The notes under the pieces are model-generated. The model had not been told where the DNA came from and did not search any database. It was given only the letters and a program-made list of their open reading frames with translations. This document shows positions 21,133 through 36,578 of a stretch of DNA of 64,000 bases, one piece after another. The translations under genes and the position numbers were made by a program. Origin of the DNA: Sistotremastrum niveocremeum HHB9708 (Eukaryota; Basidiomycota; Agaricomycetes; Sistotremastrales; Sistotremastraceae). Location: contig KV419394.1 in the NCBI GenBank assembly GCA_001630475.1, positions 806,001-870,000 on the forward strand, given 5' to 3'. Numbering within the stretch: the stretch's first letter is position 1; every line of letters begins with the position of its first letter.

Positions 21133-21289
21133 GGCAAACGCAACAACCGTAAACAAATTCCGTGTCCTTGCCAGCACGACTTTCAGCTGCTCGTCCATTC
21201 TTTCCTCAGGGACCTTGGTGCTATCCTCGTTGTAGCACCCCCCTCTGTGCACTCTTAGCCTGGCCACGGGAGTGCTATATTCAAATATC

Positions 21290-22177
21290 ATGGCTTCAAT
21301 TCTTGCGCCAGTCCTCTACGTGGCCATTCTGCTAGGTTCTCTCCTTATTTTCAGTCGTGTATACCGACGGCGGCTTGCATGTATGTGGAACATGATCTAT
21401 TTAATAGCCCCATCTCACGTTCCTCAGCGCAACGCAAATTTGACCCGTGGTTCCCCTCTCACCCCGAACGAGATTTATACGTCACACTCCTTCAACAATC
21501 CAACCCCCCCGCACCCGATGCCGTCCTGAAAGCAGCACTTCTGAGAAGAGCAGCCGCAGACCTTGTTCGCATCCAACGCATCAGGGAAGATAAGCAGGCG
21601 TTGCAGGCATTGATTCAGAAAGGCTCAGTAGGAGACGATCTCTGGAACAGTTGTTTGGCCGCAGAGAAGGAGCTTGAAGCAGAGCTGATCGAGGTAGTCG
21701 GAGAAGCGAACACCTTCCATGAACAATGGGGTCAAATCATCTTCGCGACTGCCAGCGAATTGAACGCCAACGAGAAAATCAAGGCAGTCCTGATGAACAT
21801 GCCAAAGATGCGGGCTGAAGCAGGTGCGGTTGTTGTCTATAACTCTCTATAGCAGGAACACGCTTAACGATTCTCTCAAGAGCTGAAATACGGCCTGTCG
21901 AAAACAATCACTGCCGGTCCTGTAGCCGGAGCTGTAGCTCCCGCTGCCGCAAGCCCATCGAACCCTGCACCTCCAGTTGCGTCTCCTTCCACGCCAGCGT
22001 CGGCTTCTTTATCGCCTCCGCCCTCAAGTAATGGCTTTGATCCTAGTGATGCAGAATCTTCGACATCCGCGGGTGCTTCCAGCTCCGGCAAACAAACTGT
22101 GGGTTACTGTTAGTATAAAGCACGGCCTTACCTAATGCTTCCTTCAGAAAAAGAAGGGCAAGAAACGGAAGACTTGA
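21290..22177 (+). CDS. SEC66: Sec66/Sec71, subunit of the Sec63 ER translocon complex
   Basis: Sec66 helps Sec63 carry out post-translational import into the ER. The first exon encodes a single N-terminal membrane segment (ILAPVLYVAILLGSLLIFSR) followed by basic residues, then the cytosolic domain: DPWFPSHPERDLYVTLLQQS, VLKAALLRRAAADLVRIQRI, NSCLAAEKELEAELIEVVGE and ANTFHEQWGQIIFATASELN, typical of the family. An intron after MRAEA leads to ELKYGLSKTI, an Ala/Pro/Ser-rich linker and a lysine-rich end (KKKGKKRKT) in a small last exon. Length is about 240 residues, as expected. The start at 21290 is the ATG directly ahead of the membrane segment. Confidence 0.92.
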
Positions 22178-22392
22178 GAGAGCCAGGTCTTCTTGTCTAC
22201 TATAGGTTGCTCTCATTTGTTGTCTATTTATTCCATTACTCCGATGCGGAATGGCATGGTGGTGCGAGACAATGGCTGTGTGAAATGAAATGAGATACAT
22301 TTATAGAAACAGAAGAAAGCTGATGCTTGCAAAAGTCCCGTAAAAGAGATCCGGGATGAAGCCACGATACAGATACAACACCAAGAGTGCGG

Positions 22393-26690
<4,298 letters not shown>

Positions 26691-27761
26691 CGTATCGTGC
26701 TGATAGTAGAGAGAAATGCCAGAGGCAAAAGATCAGTGAATGGCCGCGGTTGTTTGCACAGCCGACTGACTGTGAGCATGGTATCAAACGTAGATCAAAG
26801 TCACACAAGACGCGTACGACGCTGTTCTAAAAGAACAGAGGGGTATCACGAATGGAAATATGAAAAGAGGGGATTCGGAGGCAAGGTAAGGACGATGTTA
26901 GATACTGAGAACAGGAACCCTGGCGCTGACGATCCAGACAATTTTAAGCTCCGCCCCAACATAAACTCTTTCGCAGCGAAATGCATCTGCAACCTAGTTC
27001 TCCTTGCACCAACATGATCTTCATTGAATCGCACTCGGTCCTGAGTCCAGCTGGTCCACGTCCACTATAAGTCGTATTAAACTCTTCTCTTTTGCCACAC
27101 GGTCCTTAAATTGTCTCGACATGGATACTCCACGACTTCGGTCTGTGGACGTCCAACAGCCTTTCAGCTGTTCGTTGTCGATTAATGAGTCAAAACTGTG
27201 TAAGAACAAGTCGAGCCGTTGGTGTCGTTGCAATGCATCCGTATTGGATAATTGTGATTGGGTTCAGGCCCCTCCAACGTCGGCCGCGCTGCGAGGGTTA
27301 CGTGGGATGCGTTGGGATTTTTCGACGCACCCCGACTACCCCATAGCATATACATTCGACCTCATTAAATATCTTACTTACATGTTGTATGTGTAGCGCT
27401 TAGCGTAATGGAAACTTGTTATGTTTTTGTATTCACTCTCGAAAACGTGCTAGCCACCCGGTCACGGCCATCTCGACGCACGCCCCGGTACATATTGCTC
27501 GTTGAATGTGTTCAAGAGGAAGCTGTTCATGGCGACGCCTGCCTGGAGGCATCTTTGATCAAGTACGGGAACGCGCCCAAGATGCGTATTGCTTTTGACG
27601 CGGCAAGGTGTCTTTGCCTACCGTTTGCCTCATGTAGACAAGGTGGCAGTCCCCTTATATATGCCTAGGCGGGCAACCCGCATGCCCTTTTCCGTACTCT
27701 CCTTCGCTATCCAGACGGCAATAGCGGTCCTGTGAATCCTGTCCGTCGCAGAGTGCGAACC
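26691..27761. other. divergent intergenic region of about 1.1 kb
   Basis: The region lies between the start codons of the USP7-like gene and the Ser/Pro-rich gene. It has only short open frames on both strands (for example 27121-27396 and 27408-27668) whose translations resemble no family and lack convincing splice partners. No tRNA or repeat was recognised. It probably holds two promoters and 5' UTRs. Confidence 0.5.
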
Positions 27762-30700
27762 ATGTTCAGCTCCTCTGAGACCCGACGACAGTACGGCTTT
27801 CCAGGCGCGAGCCTCAGAGGCCCTTTCAAAGTCTGGCGACCACCCGAGGCTCGACATGGCGAATCCGATTCAGATCAACAACCTCACAGGACCTCTTATG
27901 ACAATTACAGGACTGGCACATCCAGAGCTTCAGATAAGCACAGGCCCTCGAGTCGTCCTACCGGCTACTCCTCTGAAGGCCAGAGCTCATCGTATTCCCA
28001 AAGCCATTCCCAAAGCCATTCTTACAAGGCCGATCTGAAGAATGCACCTCCTGTGCCCGCACTGCCTTCGAATTACTCGCGTCCATCGGCAGCACAGAAT
28101 TCATCTTCTTCGAAGCCCCCATCTTCGTACGATAGTCGACCTATTGGGATCAAGCCCTTGTCTAGTGTAAAGCACAAACAAGCCCAGTTCCAAGAGTCTT
28201 CGAGCTCATCGAGTTCACGTGCTTCGAGCCAGGCAAGCTTGAGATACGTCAGTGACTCCAAGGTGGCATCTGTGTCCACACCACCGACAAGTGCTGAATA
28301 TTCCGCCGACGCTCGCAAATCGACCTTCTCTCCATATCTGAATGCCAGTGCTAGTTATGGGACGGCCGAACGCTCCACTCAATCTCCTACAGTGCCACTC
28401 AACGTTCGCTCACCATCCGTTCCCAGCCGTCCTACGGTCCCTGCCATTCCAGGTGCTCGTTCGTCGTCTACGCAGCTGCCACAGCCTGGTTCATCGTCGC
28501 CCTCCGTCTCCCAGGCATTAAGTCCTAAACCCGCCCCCTCCTCGTACGGTTCATCGTACAAGTCCCCCGAAAGATATGCCACGTCAAAGCAAGCCACTCC
28601 CGATAACAGCTCAGTGTCTTCACACGAGAAAGCACTTCGTACTGGCACACTTTACAATCAGAGGGATCGATCGTCAAAAGACAAAATAGTGCCTTCAAAG
28701 CTGTCATCCTCTACTCATCCGCCGTCTGCCGCGGTCACGCAGTCCATCTCGTCACCGCGTCCTCAGGGCACATGGACGCCTAGTGCTCGCCCTGCTTTGA
28801 TGGCGGCAGCCCATATGCGAGAGTCGTCCTCATCGCAATCTATTGCTAATATCTCAGTCGAACCCTCGATACGAAGCAGAGAGTCTCCTGCTCCGGCAGA
28901 TCGATTACCGAAACCCGAGGCAGATGAGCATGTCAGTGTGTCGTATGTGTCCCTACAAACGTTTAGGAAGGATTCGAGCGGCTCCTCGAACATGCCACAT
29001 ACGACGACGACTGCGATAAGAGAAAGAAAAGTCAGCCAGGAAGCCGGGACTTCAAGGTTAAAGTATAGCGCTACGGCAGTGGAGATACGGAAGATCACTG
29101 AGGAAAGATTTGATTATCATAACCTTTAACCCATCTGTCTAACTTTTCTTCCTCTCTTTAGGTTACTTCACCAGCTCAGCCACCACCCTCAGCACCGCAA
29201 CCTACGCAGTCGGCGCAGACTAGTTTTACGGGTCATGCCAACGAGTCAAGGCGCAGCGTAATGCCCTACGAAACGCCACCTGCCCCTATGATTGTCCCTG
29301 TATTCCTACCCACGACGAAGGAAAAAAGATCGAGCAAGGATCGCGAACGTTCCTCGAAATCGAGATCGAGCTCAAGAAAAGAGACCTTACCGTCAGACAC
29401 TACGGTTGCCATCTCCAAAGCCTCCGATCCATCGGAAAGGGTGACGGTATGTACGAACCGCTAAACTTGATGCTACTTTCTGAATGTTATGTCAGCCTTC
29501 TGCACCTATGACTAAGATAGAGGCTCAGCCTAAAGCTAACGTGGAAAGCCGTGCTACCCGTGTGTCTGATACTCTTTCTCCGGTACAGTTTCCCTTCCCG
29601 TCTTGAATAACTATAGCCGTTGCTGACTATCCTATCTAACTTGTTCAGCCACCTCAAAGCACACAACGTTATCTGACGTCTCCAATGCCAGCACAGGAAC
29701 CCTTGCATCAGGTTGTGAAATCGGATTCGCAAACATTACATAGACATTCGCCTTCACAACTTGATTCCATCGTCCAAGCGGCCACGACCCCTGCCGCACA
29801 GGATAAGCCTCTGGCTCTTGTACCTGTGCCATCCAAAACACCTACGCCGGCGCCTAGGTCAAACCCAGAACCCGAACCGCGTAGCCCAAACTCACAAGCA
29901 TTACAACCTTCGTCTTCTAATTATACTTCAACTTCTCATACTGCGTATGCATCGTCAACATCTGGATCATCACGAACGGCATCCTTTCAATCATTCCAGG
30001 CATCCCTAATTTCAACTTCGACTGCGCAGACCAGCCTTTCGCATTCTTCAATCTCACCGAATCCTCCCACATCCTCTCTCTCCTTGATGGCGTACAATTC
30101 GCATTCCAAAACTCAGGATGATGACCATCCTGACTTTGAAACCGAAAAGCCGCTGCCTGTAGTTTCGCCGACCATGTCGTCTGCGACGATGGCCAGAACG
30201 ACTTCCTCCACGCGCAGCCCTCCCCAACTGCCAACTTCCCCGAACACTCAGACAAAGACACAGTCCAACCTCACAATGGTCCTGAGCCCACCCTCAGTCA
30301 GTCAGACTGTCACGCCACCCAGTGTCCCCAATCCTCAGTCGCAATTTACCAGCAGCAGCAAAACGATCCCTAATGTGCAATCCCCTCCGTCGTCCCACCT
30401 TTCGCCGTCAGGCTTCTCCGAATACTCCAAATCCGTGCTCAGTTCCCCCATTCCTTCAACCCCTTCTCGATCACATGCGTATCAAGCTGCTATGGTACCC
30501 ATTTCTTCGCTGACTCGAACTTTATCGAGTCAGGATATGGCCCAAGAGTATGAGATGCATGATGAGGAAGTGAAGCCCGTCACCCCTGCACCAATACCAC
30601 CGACCACACAGAGCACTCGCGTGATGAGCCCTGAACCACCAGTGCCTAAATTCGATCAATACACAGGCTCAAAGGCCACACCGGGAGAACAATATCGATT

Positions 30701-31858
30701 GAGGCCACTCTATGACCCGCAGGCTGAAAGAGAAAGGATCATAACCAGTCCATCAACAATGATCCTTGATAGACCAGTGTATGGTTTAAGCTCTGCCTCC
30801 GCCAGTGCTGCCCGACTCAGCCCTCCATCGACGTCGAATGTATCCAAGAACACTCCGAGCTCTGGGTTCACTCGCGATACGCCTTCTCCGAATGCTCCTA
30901 CTTCTCGCAATACGCCTTCGCCTCTGACAGCCTCCCGCAAAACACCTTCACCTACAAACCCCTCAACGTCGTCTTCTGCTCCTCAAGCCCTTTCATCGAG
31001 TGCTCCATCAATCACAAGTCCCATATCCCACCGGACCGGCACATCTGAAAGTGTGATATCGCCTGCCGCTCGCCCCTCTTACTTGCATTCGATGTCGGCT
31101 CCCATGTCGGCGCTATCTTCCTCTCCGGATTCAGACATTCTGCAGACCCCGTCGTCCATGACCGACTCTCGATTCCTCGGTACTTCTGCATCCACATCCA
31201 CTCACACTCACACGCCAACTTCAACGGAATCGCGTCGGAAGTCAAACTCGTTCTTCAACTTCTTCCGTTCGAACAAGCCTTCGCCGAAGAACTACGAGCT
31301 TTGGAAGCCGCCGGCGACGCCTTCGCCGACTGCACCGATTCCTGTCGCCTCGCCTACACCCGTTCACCCTCAGCCTCGCAGGGAGGAAGCCAGGCCCCGT
31401 CCTCCTCCCTTGACTCCCAAGGTGTCAAAGGCGTCTGATGCTGTCCCTGTCCCTGGTGACGGCAGAAAAAGTCCGGCCAATCCGAGTCGGTTGCGTATGC
31501 CTTTCAAACTCTTTTCTAAGAGACCGCGAACCATGTCAGCGGCGTCGGTTGAATGTTTGGACGGCGCTGATGTAAGTTTCTACCCTTTTCTGAACGATAC
31601 TACAGCGTTTGACGAGATTTGTAGACCAATGCCGCGTCATCTGTGAGAAGTCCCACTCCTGGTTCACCGGGCATGACGCCATCGCCTCCATGGCGGGATC
31701 CAATATTGGCGACCCAAGACTGGAGAAACAATGAAGAGACAAATCATCGAGAAAGTGGCCGAAACCGCAGGCGCCCCCCTGGGGTCACGTTTGATTTCCC
31801 TGAATCGTCACCAAGTTCTGGGTCCTCCAGGTTGAGACCTTCGTTGTACAACTACTAA
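27762..31858 (+). CDS. giant Ser/Pro-rich disordered protein, function unknown
   Basis: No family is recognised. The first ATG (27762, MFSSSETRRQYGFPG) opens an exon of about 450 codons; three short introns near 29090-29660 lead to a second long exon (29650-31573) and a last exon from about 31625 ending RLRPSLYNY. Composition is dominated by Ser, Pro and Thr. Notable parts are the tandem SQSHSQSHS, many Thr-Pro-Ser-Pro motifs (RDTPSPN, RNTPSPL, RKTPSPT) that look like proline-directed kinase sites, and two basic aromatic patches (SNSFFNFFRSNKPSPKNYEL; LRMPFKLFSKRPRTMSA). The tail has PPGVTFDFPE. No catalytic domain or membrane segment is seen. The first intron boundary is uncertain; GCA|gtggag at about 29080 to the acceptor before GTTACTTCACC keeps the frame. 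A scaffold or cortical regulatory role is possible but unproven. Confidence 0.75.
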
Positions 31859-32100
31859 CCACATGTGCAGCGCACTGCTGCATTTTCATCTCTCATCCTT
31901 GCTGTCCACATGCTTTCGTTATGTTCTGTATAGTCATTTGTCTGCCTGCGTGACAGTGTGCATTAATCACGTTTTCATCTCATTTTTTTCCCAGTTCCGC
32001 TCCGCACTACATCATTCATGTATCTGTCCTTTCATATTACATAGACTCCGAGATGTATTTATAGTATAGGGTGGGATTTTGGGAATAAACTGGAGTTTCA

Positions 32101-32151
32101 TGGACCGCGACCACGCGTTGTCACGCTGTGACACACGCGTTCTCGGTCCAT
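32101..32151. promoter_or_regulatory. near-palindrome with two MluI cell-cycle boxes at the primase start
   Basis: From TGGACC to GGTCCA this 51-bp stretch is an imperfect palindrome. It contains ACGCGT at 32113-32118 and 32135-32140, with TGTCACGCTGTGACA between them. ACGCGT is the MCB site bound by MBF in yeasts, and DNA-primase genes are classic MBF targets. The palindrome overlaps the start codon at 32150, so it lies in the 5' UTR or core promoter. Confidence 0.65.
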
Positions 32152-34038
32152 GTTCAGCACTCGCGACAGAAAACCACTTGACCAGCGCACTGACAGCCAT
32201 TTTGGTCAGGTCGATGATCTGGCATACCTTAAATATCGACATCGACTAAACTTGTGGGTCCTAATCTGCATACAGAGAAAGTTGTGCTCATAATATGGAC
32301 AGCTACGACGAGCCACCGCTGTTTGACGTGACGTTAGAAGAATTCGAAACATGGGCCATCGATAGACTGCGCATTCTTGCAGAGATAGAGTCTTCTGCGG
32401 CTCGCAATAGGACTCTGGAGGAACTAAAGAGCGTGACAACGGCACAATGCAACAAATATCTCCCTCTCAATAGCAATAGTGCTATAGGGATTGATCGAGA
32501 CTCTGAACGAAAGAAGGATCACGTCAGTCATTTTGTCTTGCGTTTAGCGTTCTGCAGATCGTGAGTACTCTTCTCAGCGAAATTATTCTTCGGCTTGGCT
32601 CATGTCTCCCGTTGGCTTGCTCCAGAGAAGAACTCAGAGCCCGTTTCGTGAAAGCAGAAACAACCTTGTTCAGGATCCGGTATGAATTGGATGATACACA
32701 GGAACGGGAGACATTTCTGAGCACACGAGATTTCGGATGGAAAGCGGTGAGTTAATAGAGTTGGTGGTAATGATACAACGCTCAGACATTGCATGAAGGT
32801 CGACGAAGAGGAGAGGGAGAAGTATTCAAAGGAATTGAGAAACGCTTCATCAACAACCAAGGAAGTACCTGGCGAGAGGTACTACAAAGTGAGCGGTCTG
32901 TTATCCTGACATGAAGCCCAAATCAACTCCCTTGTAGGTACATTGGACAAAAGTGCCAGATCTGATCGAGAAACGGCGCGTCTTCCTTAAAGAAGGATAC
33001 GCCTATGTTCCAAGTCGCGAGCAATCCAGTATTGTCTTCCAGGCCTTCCAGAATCATCTCAATGCTGCGCTGCAGGTGAGAGCCTCACCCAACTGTCATG
33101 GACCCGTCACTTCAACCTGCACGAATAGATGACAGCAAGAGCACTGCCTCGATTAGAAGAAGACACGCGCGTTTTGCCCATACTCAATCATTTGTCGCAA
33201 GGATTTTTGTCAGGCGTACCCTCTGAATATGCAGATCCCAACTTCGAAGCAAACGGGGAAGAAATTACCGCAGAGATGGTCGATGATCTTTCACGGAAAC
33301 ACTTCCCTATGTGTATGCGCAATCTTCACGATAATCTACGGAAAGATCACCATCTGAAACATTATGGGAGACTACAATATGGTTTATTCCTCAAGGTGAA
33401 GTCTTTCAAGAAGATCGTCATTCCCTCCCGCTCATGGAGTGACAGGTCCTAGGCCTGTCAATCAATGAGGCCCTTGTATTCTGGCGGCAAAGCTTTGGAG
33501 CATCAATAACTGAAGATAAATTCAACAAAGAATATAGATATAATATTCGGCATTCGTATGGATTGGAAGGGAAACGTGCCAACTATCCTGCAAAGAGGCA
33601 TGTTATTGAATGACCGAAATGCTCGACCAACTAACACATTTATAGTTGTCAGCGAATATTGACCAACGATCAACCTGGCCCGCAAGACTCCCATGGTTGT
33701 CCCTATAGACATTTTTCTGTGGACAATCTACAAGCAGCACTTCTTTCGACGTATGGCTCCCAGGGATTCACGTCGGCCGATATGCCGGAAATATTGCACG
33801 CGGTCAACGGGGGCCATTACCATGTAGCGTGTACAAGAGTGTTTGAGATTACGCACGGCATCCCGAAGGGCCAAGGGATGGGCGATGGAGAGAGTGTGAC
33901 TCATCCTAACAGGTCCGTTTTCAATTTTTGTGTTGGGACACTTTTGTAAAGACGTCTTCGTTCAGGTACGCTGCAAGGAGTAGAGAACTTTGGAAGGAAA
34001 AGCACGCGCCAAAAGATGACCAAATGATTGTAGACTGA
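32150..34038 (+). CDS. PRI2: DNA primase large subunit
   Basis: Pri2 partners the catalytic primase subunit and DNA polymerase alpha in starting DNA strands. Exon 1 (32150-32253) encodes MFSTRDRKPLDQRTDSHFGQ then DDLAYLKYRHRLNF; a 49-bp intron (32254-32302) joins it to YDEPPLFDVTLEEFETWAID. The ATG at 32295 is inside that intron and is not the start. Later parts include KKDHVSHFVLRLAFCRSEEL, YYKVHWTKVPDLIEKRRVFL and DHHLKHYGRLQYGLFLK. The four iron-sulfur cysteines are visible in FPMCMRNLH, AKSCQRILT, SHGCPYRHF and HVACTRVFEITHGIPKGQG. The protein ends KDDQMIVD at 34038. Length is close to the 500 residues of known Pri2 proteins. Two MCB boxes directly precede the start. Confidence 0.96.
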
Positions 34039-34231
34039 TATATCTTCCTGTATTACTTATTGTATCTGTACGTGTACACATGCTGCTTTCGAGAGACGTG
34101 TCGGAATCATGATGAGCGCTAAGATGATTACGGTGATTCCATTGGCGGACCCCGAAAGCTTGCAGTTTCGGGTTTGGCTCGTCCATTGACCTCATCCGCT
34201 GCTCCCATCTACTTCACATCTTACGACCGCA

Positions 34232-35067
34232 ATGACTCAACGCAACAAACATAATGAAGAGCCTAAGCGTGAATTCTTAGACCAATCAAAAATAGCTGCA
34301 CTCCAGCAGTACAACGACACAGATGGCCACTTCTCCCTCGTGAGGTATTGAAAGCAACTGTGGAGACGCTCAGCGCTGCGCTGACCATCCATTGAAATTC
34401 TCAGAAATTTCCGGTTGGCAGATCTCGTCACCATCATGAACTGTGTCTGCGGATCATTCTCGTTATTCTCTTCCGCACGATATCTACTCTCCAACGATGA
34501 GGCCTATTTGTGGTCTGCACTGGCGTTTCCGCTTGCGGGGCTGATGTTTGACTTTTTTGATGGCAAAGTCGCTCGTTGGAGCAATTCGAGTAGCATGCTT
34601 GGGCAAGAGTTGGATAGTCTGGCTGATCTCGTGAGTCAATTATCTCTCGTCGGTAGCGAGAGCTCATTTGATTGCGTCAGGTATCCTTTGGCCTGGCGCC
34701 AGCAGTTCTTGCATTTGTGATTGGTCTGAGAACTGTCCTCGACACTGTTGTGTTGACAGGGTTCATCTGCTGTGGCCTTGCGCGGCTGGCCCGCTTCAAT
34801 GCAACGGTCGCTCTCGTCCCGAAAGACAGCAGTGGCAAGGCAAAATATTTTGAAGGACTGCCCATACCCTCTTCTCTCTTCCTCGTCGGCATGTTGTCCT
34901 ACTGGACTCAAAAAGGTTGGATCCAAGGCAAAGAGGGTGTGCCTTTAGGTGTCATCACATTGTGGGGTGAATCGGGGGGCCTTGGGGATGTCCACGCAGT
35001 TGCAGGCATTTTTGGAGTCTGGGCAGCGATGATGGTTAGCAAAACTCTGAGAGTACCAAAGTTATAA
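34232..35067 (+). CDS. CDP-diacylglycerol-serine O-phosphatidyltransferase (phosphatidylserine synthase)
   Basis: It makes phosphatidylserine from CDP-diacylglycerol and serine in the ER. The N-terminus reads MTQRNKHNEEPKREFLDQSK; an intron after HFSLV leads to FRLADLVTIMNCVCGSFSLF. The CDP-alcohol phosphotransferase signature is complete: DGKVARWSNSSSMLGQELDS followed by LAD, i.e. D-G-x2-A-R-x8-G-x3-D-x3-D. A second intron precedes SFGLAPAVLAFVIGLRTVLD. Several hydrophobic segments follow (GFICCGLARLARFNATVALV, PIPSSLFLVGMLSYW, GIFGVWAAMMVSK). The order FEGLPIP after the signature supports the serine rather than the inositol enzyme. About 240 residues; stop at 35067. The inositol enzyme of the same superfamily lies 5 kb away at 40197-41172. 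Confidence 0.93.
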
Positions 35068-35201
35068 GGCGTTGGACTATATGGGACAGTACTAGTGTTA
35101 TGTAGTATCTCACGATAGCTAATCATGATAATCTCTGCGCGTCTCGCGTCGGAGTTGACACGCCTTTGTCTTCTTTTCTCGCACCCTGGCTCGCGTTCAC
35201 A

Positions 35202-36521
35202 ATGGTCTCTGTCAATGATATTGATCGCCTTTTTCTTCAGTCAAGTAAGCCACGCCTTGCTCAAGAGAGAGCCACCTTCATCTAACGCGTCTAGTCCTCT
35301 CGCGCAGGATCGTGTCAGACAAGCTATTCAAGCTGTTATGGATGAAGTGCAAGGATGCAGCGAAAGGTCACTTTCATCTCGGCTGCCTCCCTTCTCGCAT
35401 TAAAGTCATGTCTAGCTGTCAATCCCGGTCTCGAAGTTGACGTGACTGAAACATCGGACCAACTTATGGGTCGCATGAACAAGAAACTTGATCCTCTAAA
35501 CCTCGAAATCAAGACTATCTATGACGAACACTCTGGGATCAAACTTTACGGATTGGTTTGTGATTAGATTGGTGGCACTAACTGGTCCTCATTGAATCTG
35601 CCAGATAAACGGAACCGGAGATCCCAATGCGCAGCTCGCAACCAGCTACACAGTTTCTGAGATCGCGTTTTTCAAGGCCATTGTCCAGCAAATCATGCTC
35701 GGTAATGATGAATGCTACTCGATCTCTTCTATGGCTGCTCTCCGGGAGTCCAATCCAATCAAACCAAAGATGACGAAATCGCAAGCAGAAGGCGTTCTCA
35801 ACAGCTTTGTTACATCAGGGTGGTTGCTCAAGAGCAGGTAAGTTGTTCCGCCATAATCTTGTCGACGGCTCTGATTTGACTTCGATCAGCCGAGGACGTT
35901 ACTCGCTAGCCCCAAGGACTTTGATGGAACTGGGCCTCTATTTGAAGAACACATATGATAACGATGGCTACGTAGAGTGCACCGTTTGCATGGAGGTTCG
36001 TAACCCTGATACTCTCGACCCTTCGACTTGCTTGAACTTTCCCAGATCCTAACCCGAGGCACTCGCTGTTGGAACTCGCCATGCCAAGCTCGTCTCCACC
36101 ATTGGTGTTATGACCGGTTCTCGAAGACCAGGGCCGAATATGAGTGTCCTAGATGCAGAGAAAATTGGTCGTTACCGGCAAATAAAGAGAGGATGATACC
36201 CATCGGTGAAGAGGCAGCAAAAGAGGGCTACGACGACTTGCCACGCAGGCGACGGGCTGATTCAGAAGAGGAAGACGAGATGGAAGTTGACGAGGACACC
36301 GAAGAAGAGCGACCTCAAAGGAAGAAGTCAGCTCCCAAGAAGGGCAGAGCAGCTCAAGCCGAAAGGTTAGCATTTGTTTGAACAAACGACAATTAATGAT
36401 GATAATCTTGTTCAGTGAGGACGAGGAGCCTGAGCCCACCCAAACCCAATCATCAGCACAGAATGATGACGAAGACGAGCCTTCGCAACCAGCGCGTCGC
36501 AGAATTAGAAGGAAAGTATAA
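35202..36521 (+). CDS. NSE1: Nse1, RING-like subunit of the Smc5-Smc6 complex
   Basis: Nse1 is the RING-type ubiquitin ligase subunit of the Smc5-Smc6 DNA repair complex. The first exon gives MVSVNDIDRLFLQS; then come LSRRIVSDKLFKLLWMKCKD, NKKLDPLNLEIKTIYDEHSG, AFFKAIVQQIMLGNDECYSI and the winged-helix part GVLNSFVTSGWLLKSSRGRY. The variant RING has its ligands in CTVCME, RGTRCWNSPC, RLHHWCYDRF and YECPRCRENW. The tail is disordered and acidic, then basic (DEMEVDEDTEEERPQRKKSA), ending ARRRIRRKV. The start at 35202 is supported by the Nse1-like N-terminus; an ATG at about 35340 is internal. Introns are short, one containing an ACGCGT. The gene converges with the AAA ATPase, with 57 bp between stop codons. 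Confidence 0.93.
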
Positions 36522-36578
36522 CCGTCGGGGAATCATGCTCGGTTTACAGTTCTTTCACCTTCTTGTATTTTGATTATA

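Noticed and set aside
27236-27310. Possible tRNA-like segment (GGTTCAGGCCCC)
   Set aside because: The apparent T-loop does not fit the GGTTCRANYCC consensus and no acceptor or anticodon stems could be paired.
30840-30970. Possible tandem repeat in the Ser/Pro-rich gene
   Set aside because: The repeated TPSP motif is seen at the protein level, but the DNA units vary in length and sequence, so it is compositional, not a true satellite.
32295-32302. ATG at 32295 as primase start
   Set aside because: It lies inside an intron; the upstream exon restores the conserved N-terminus.
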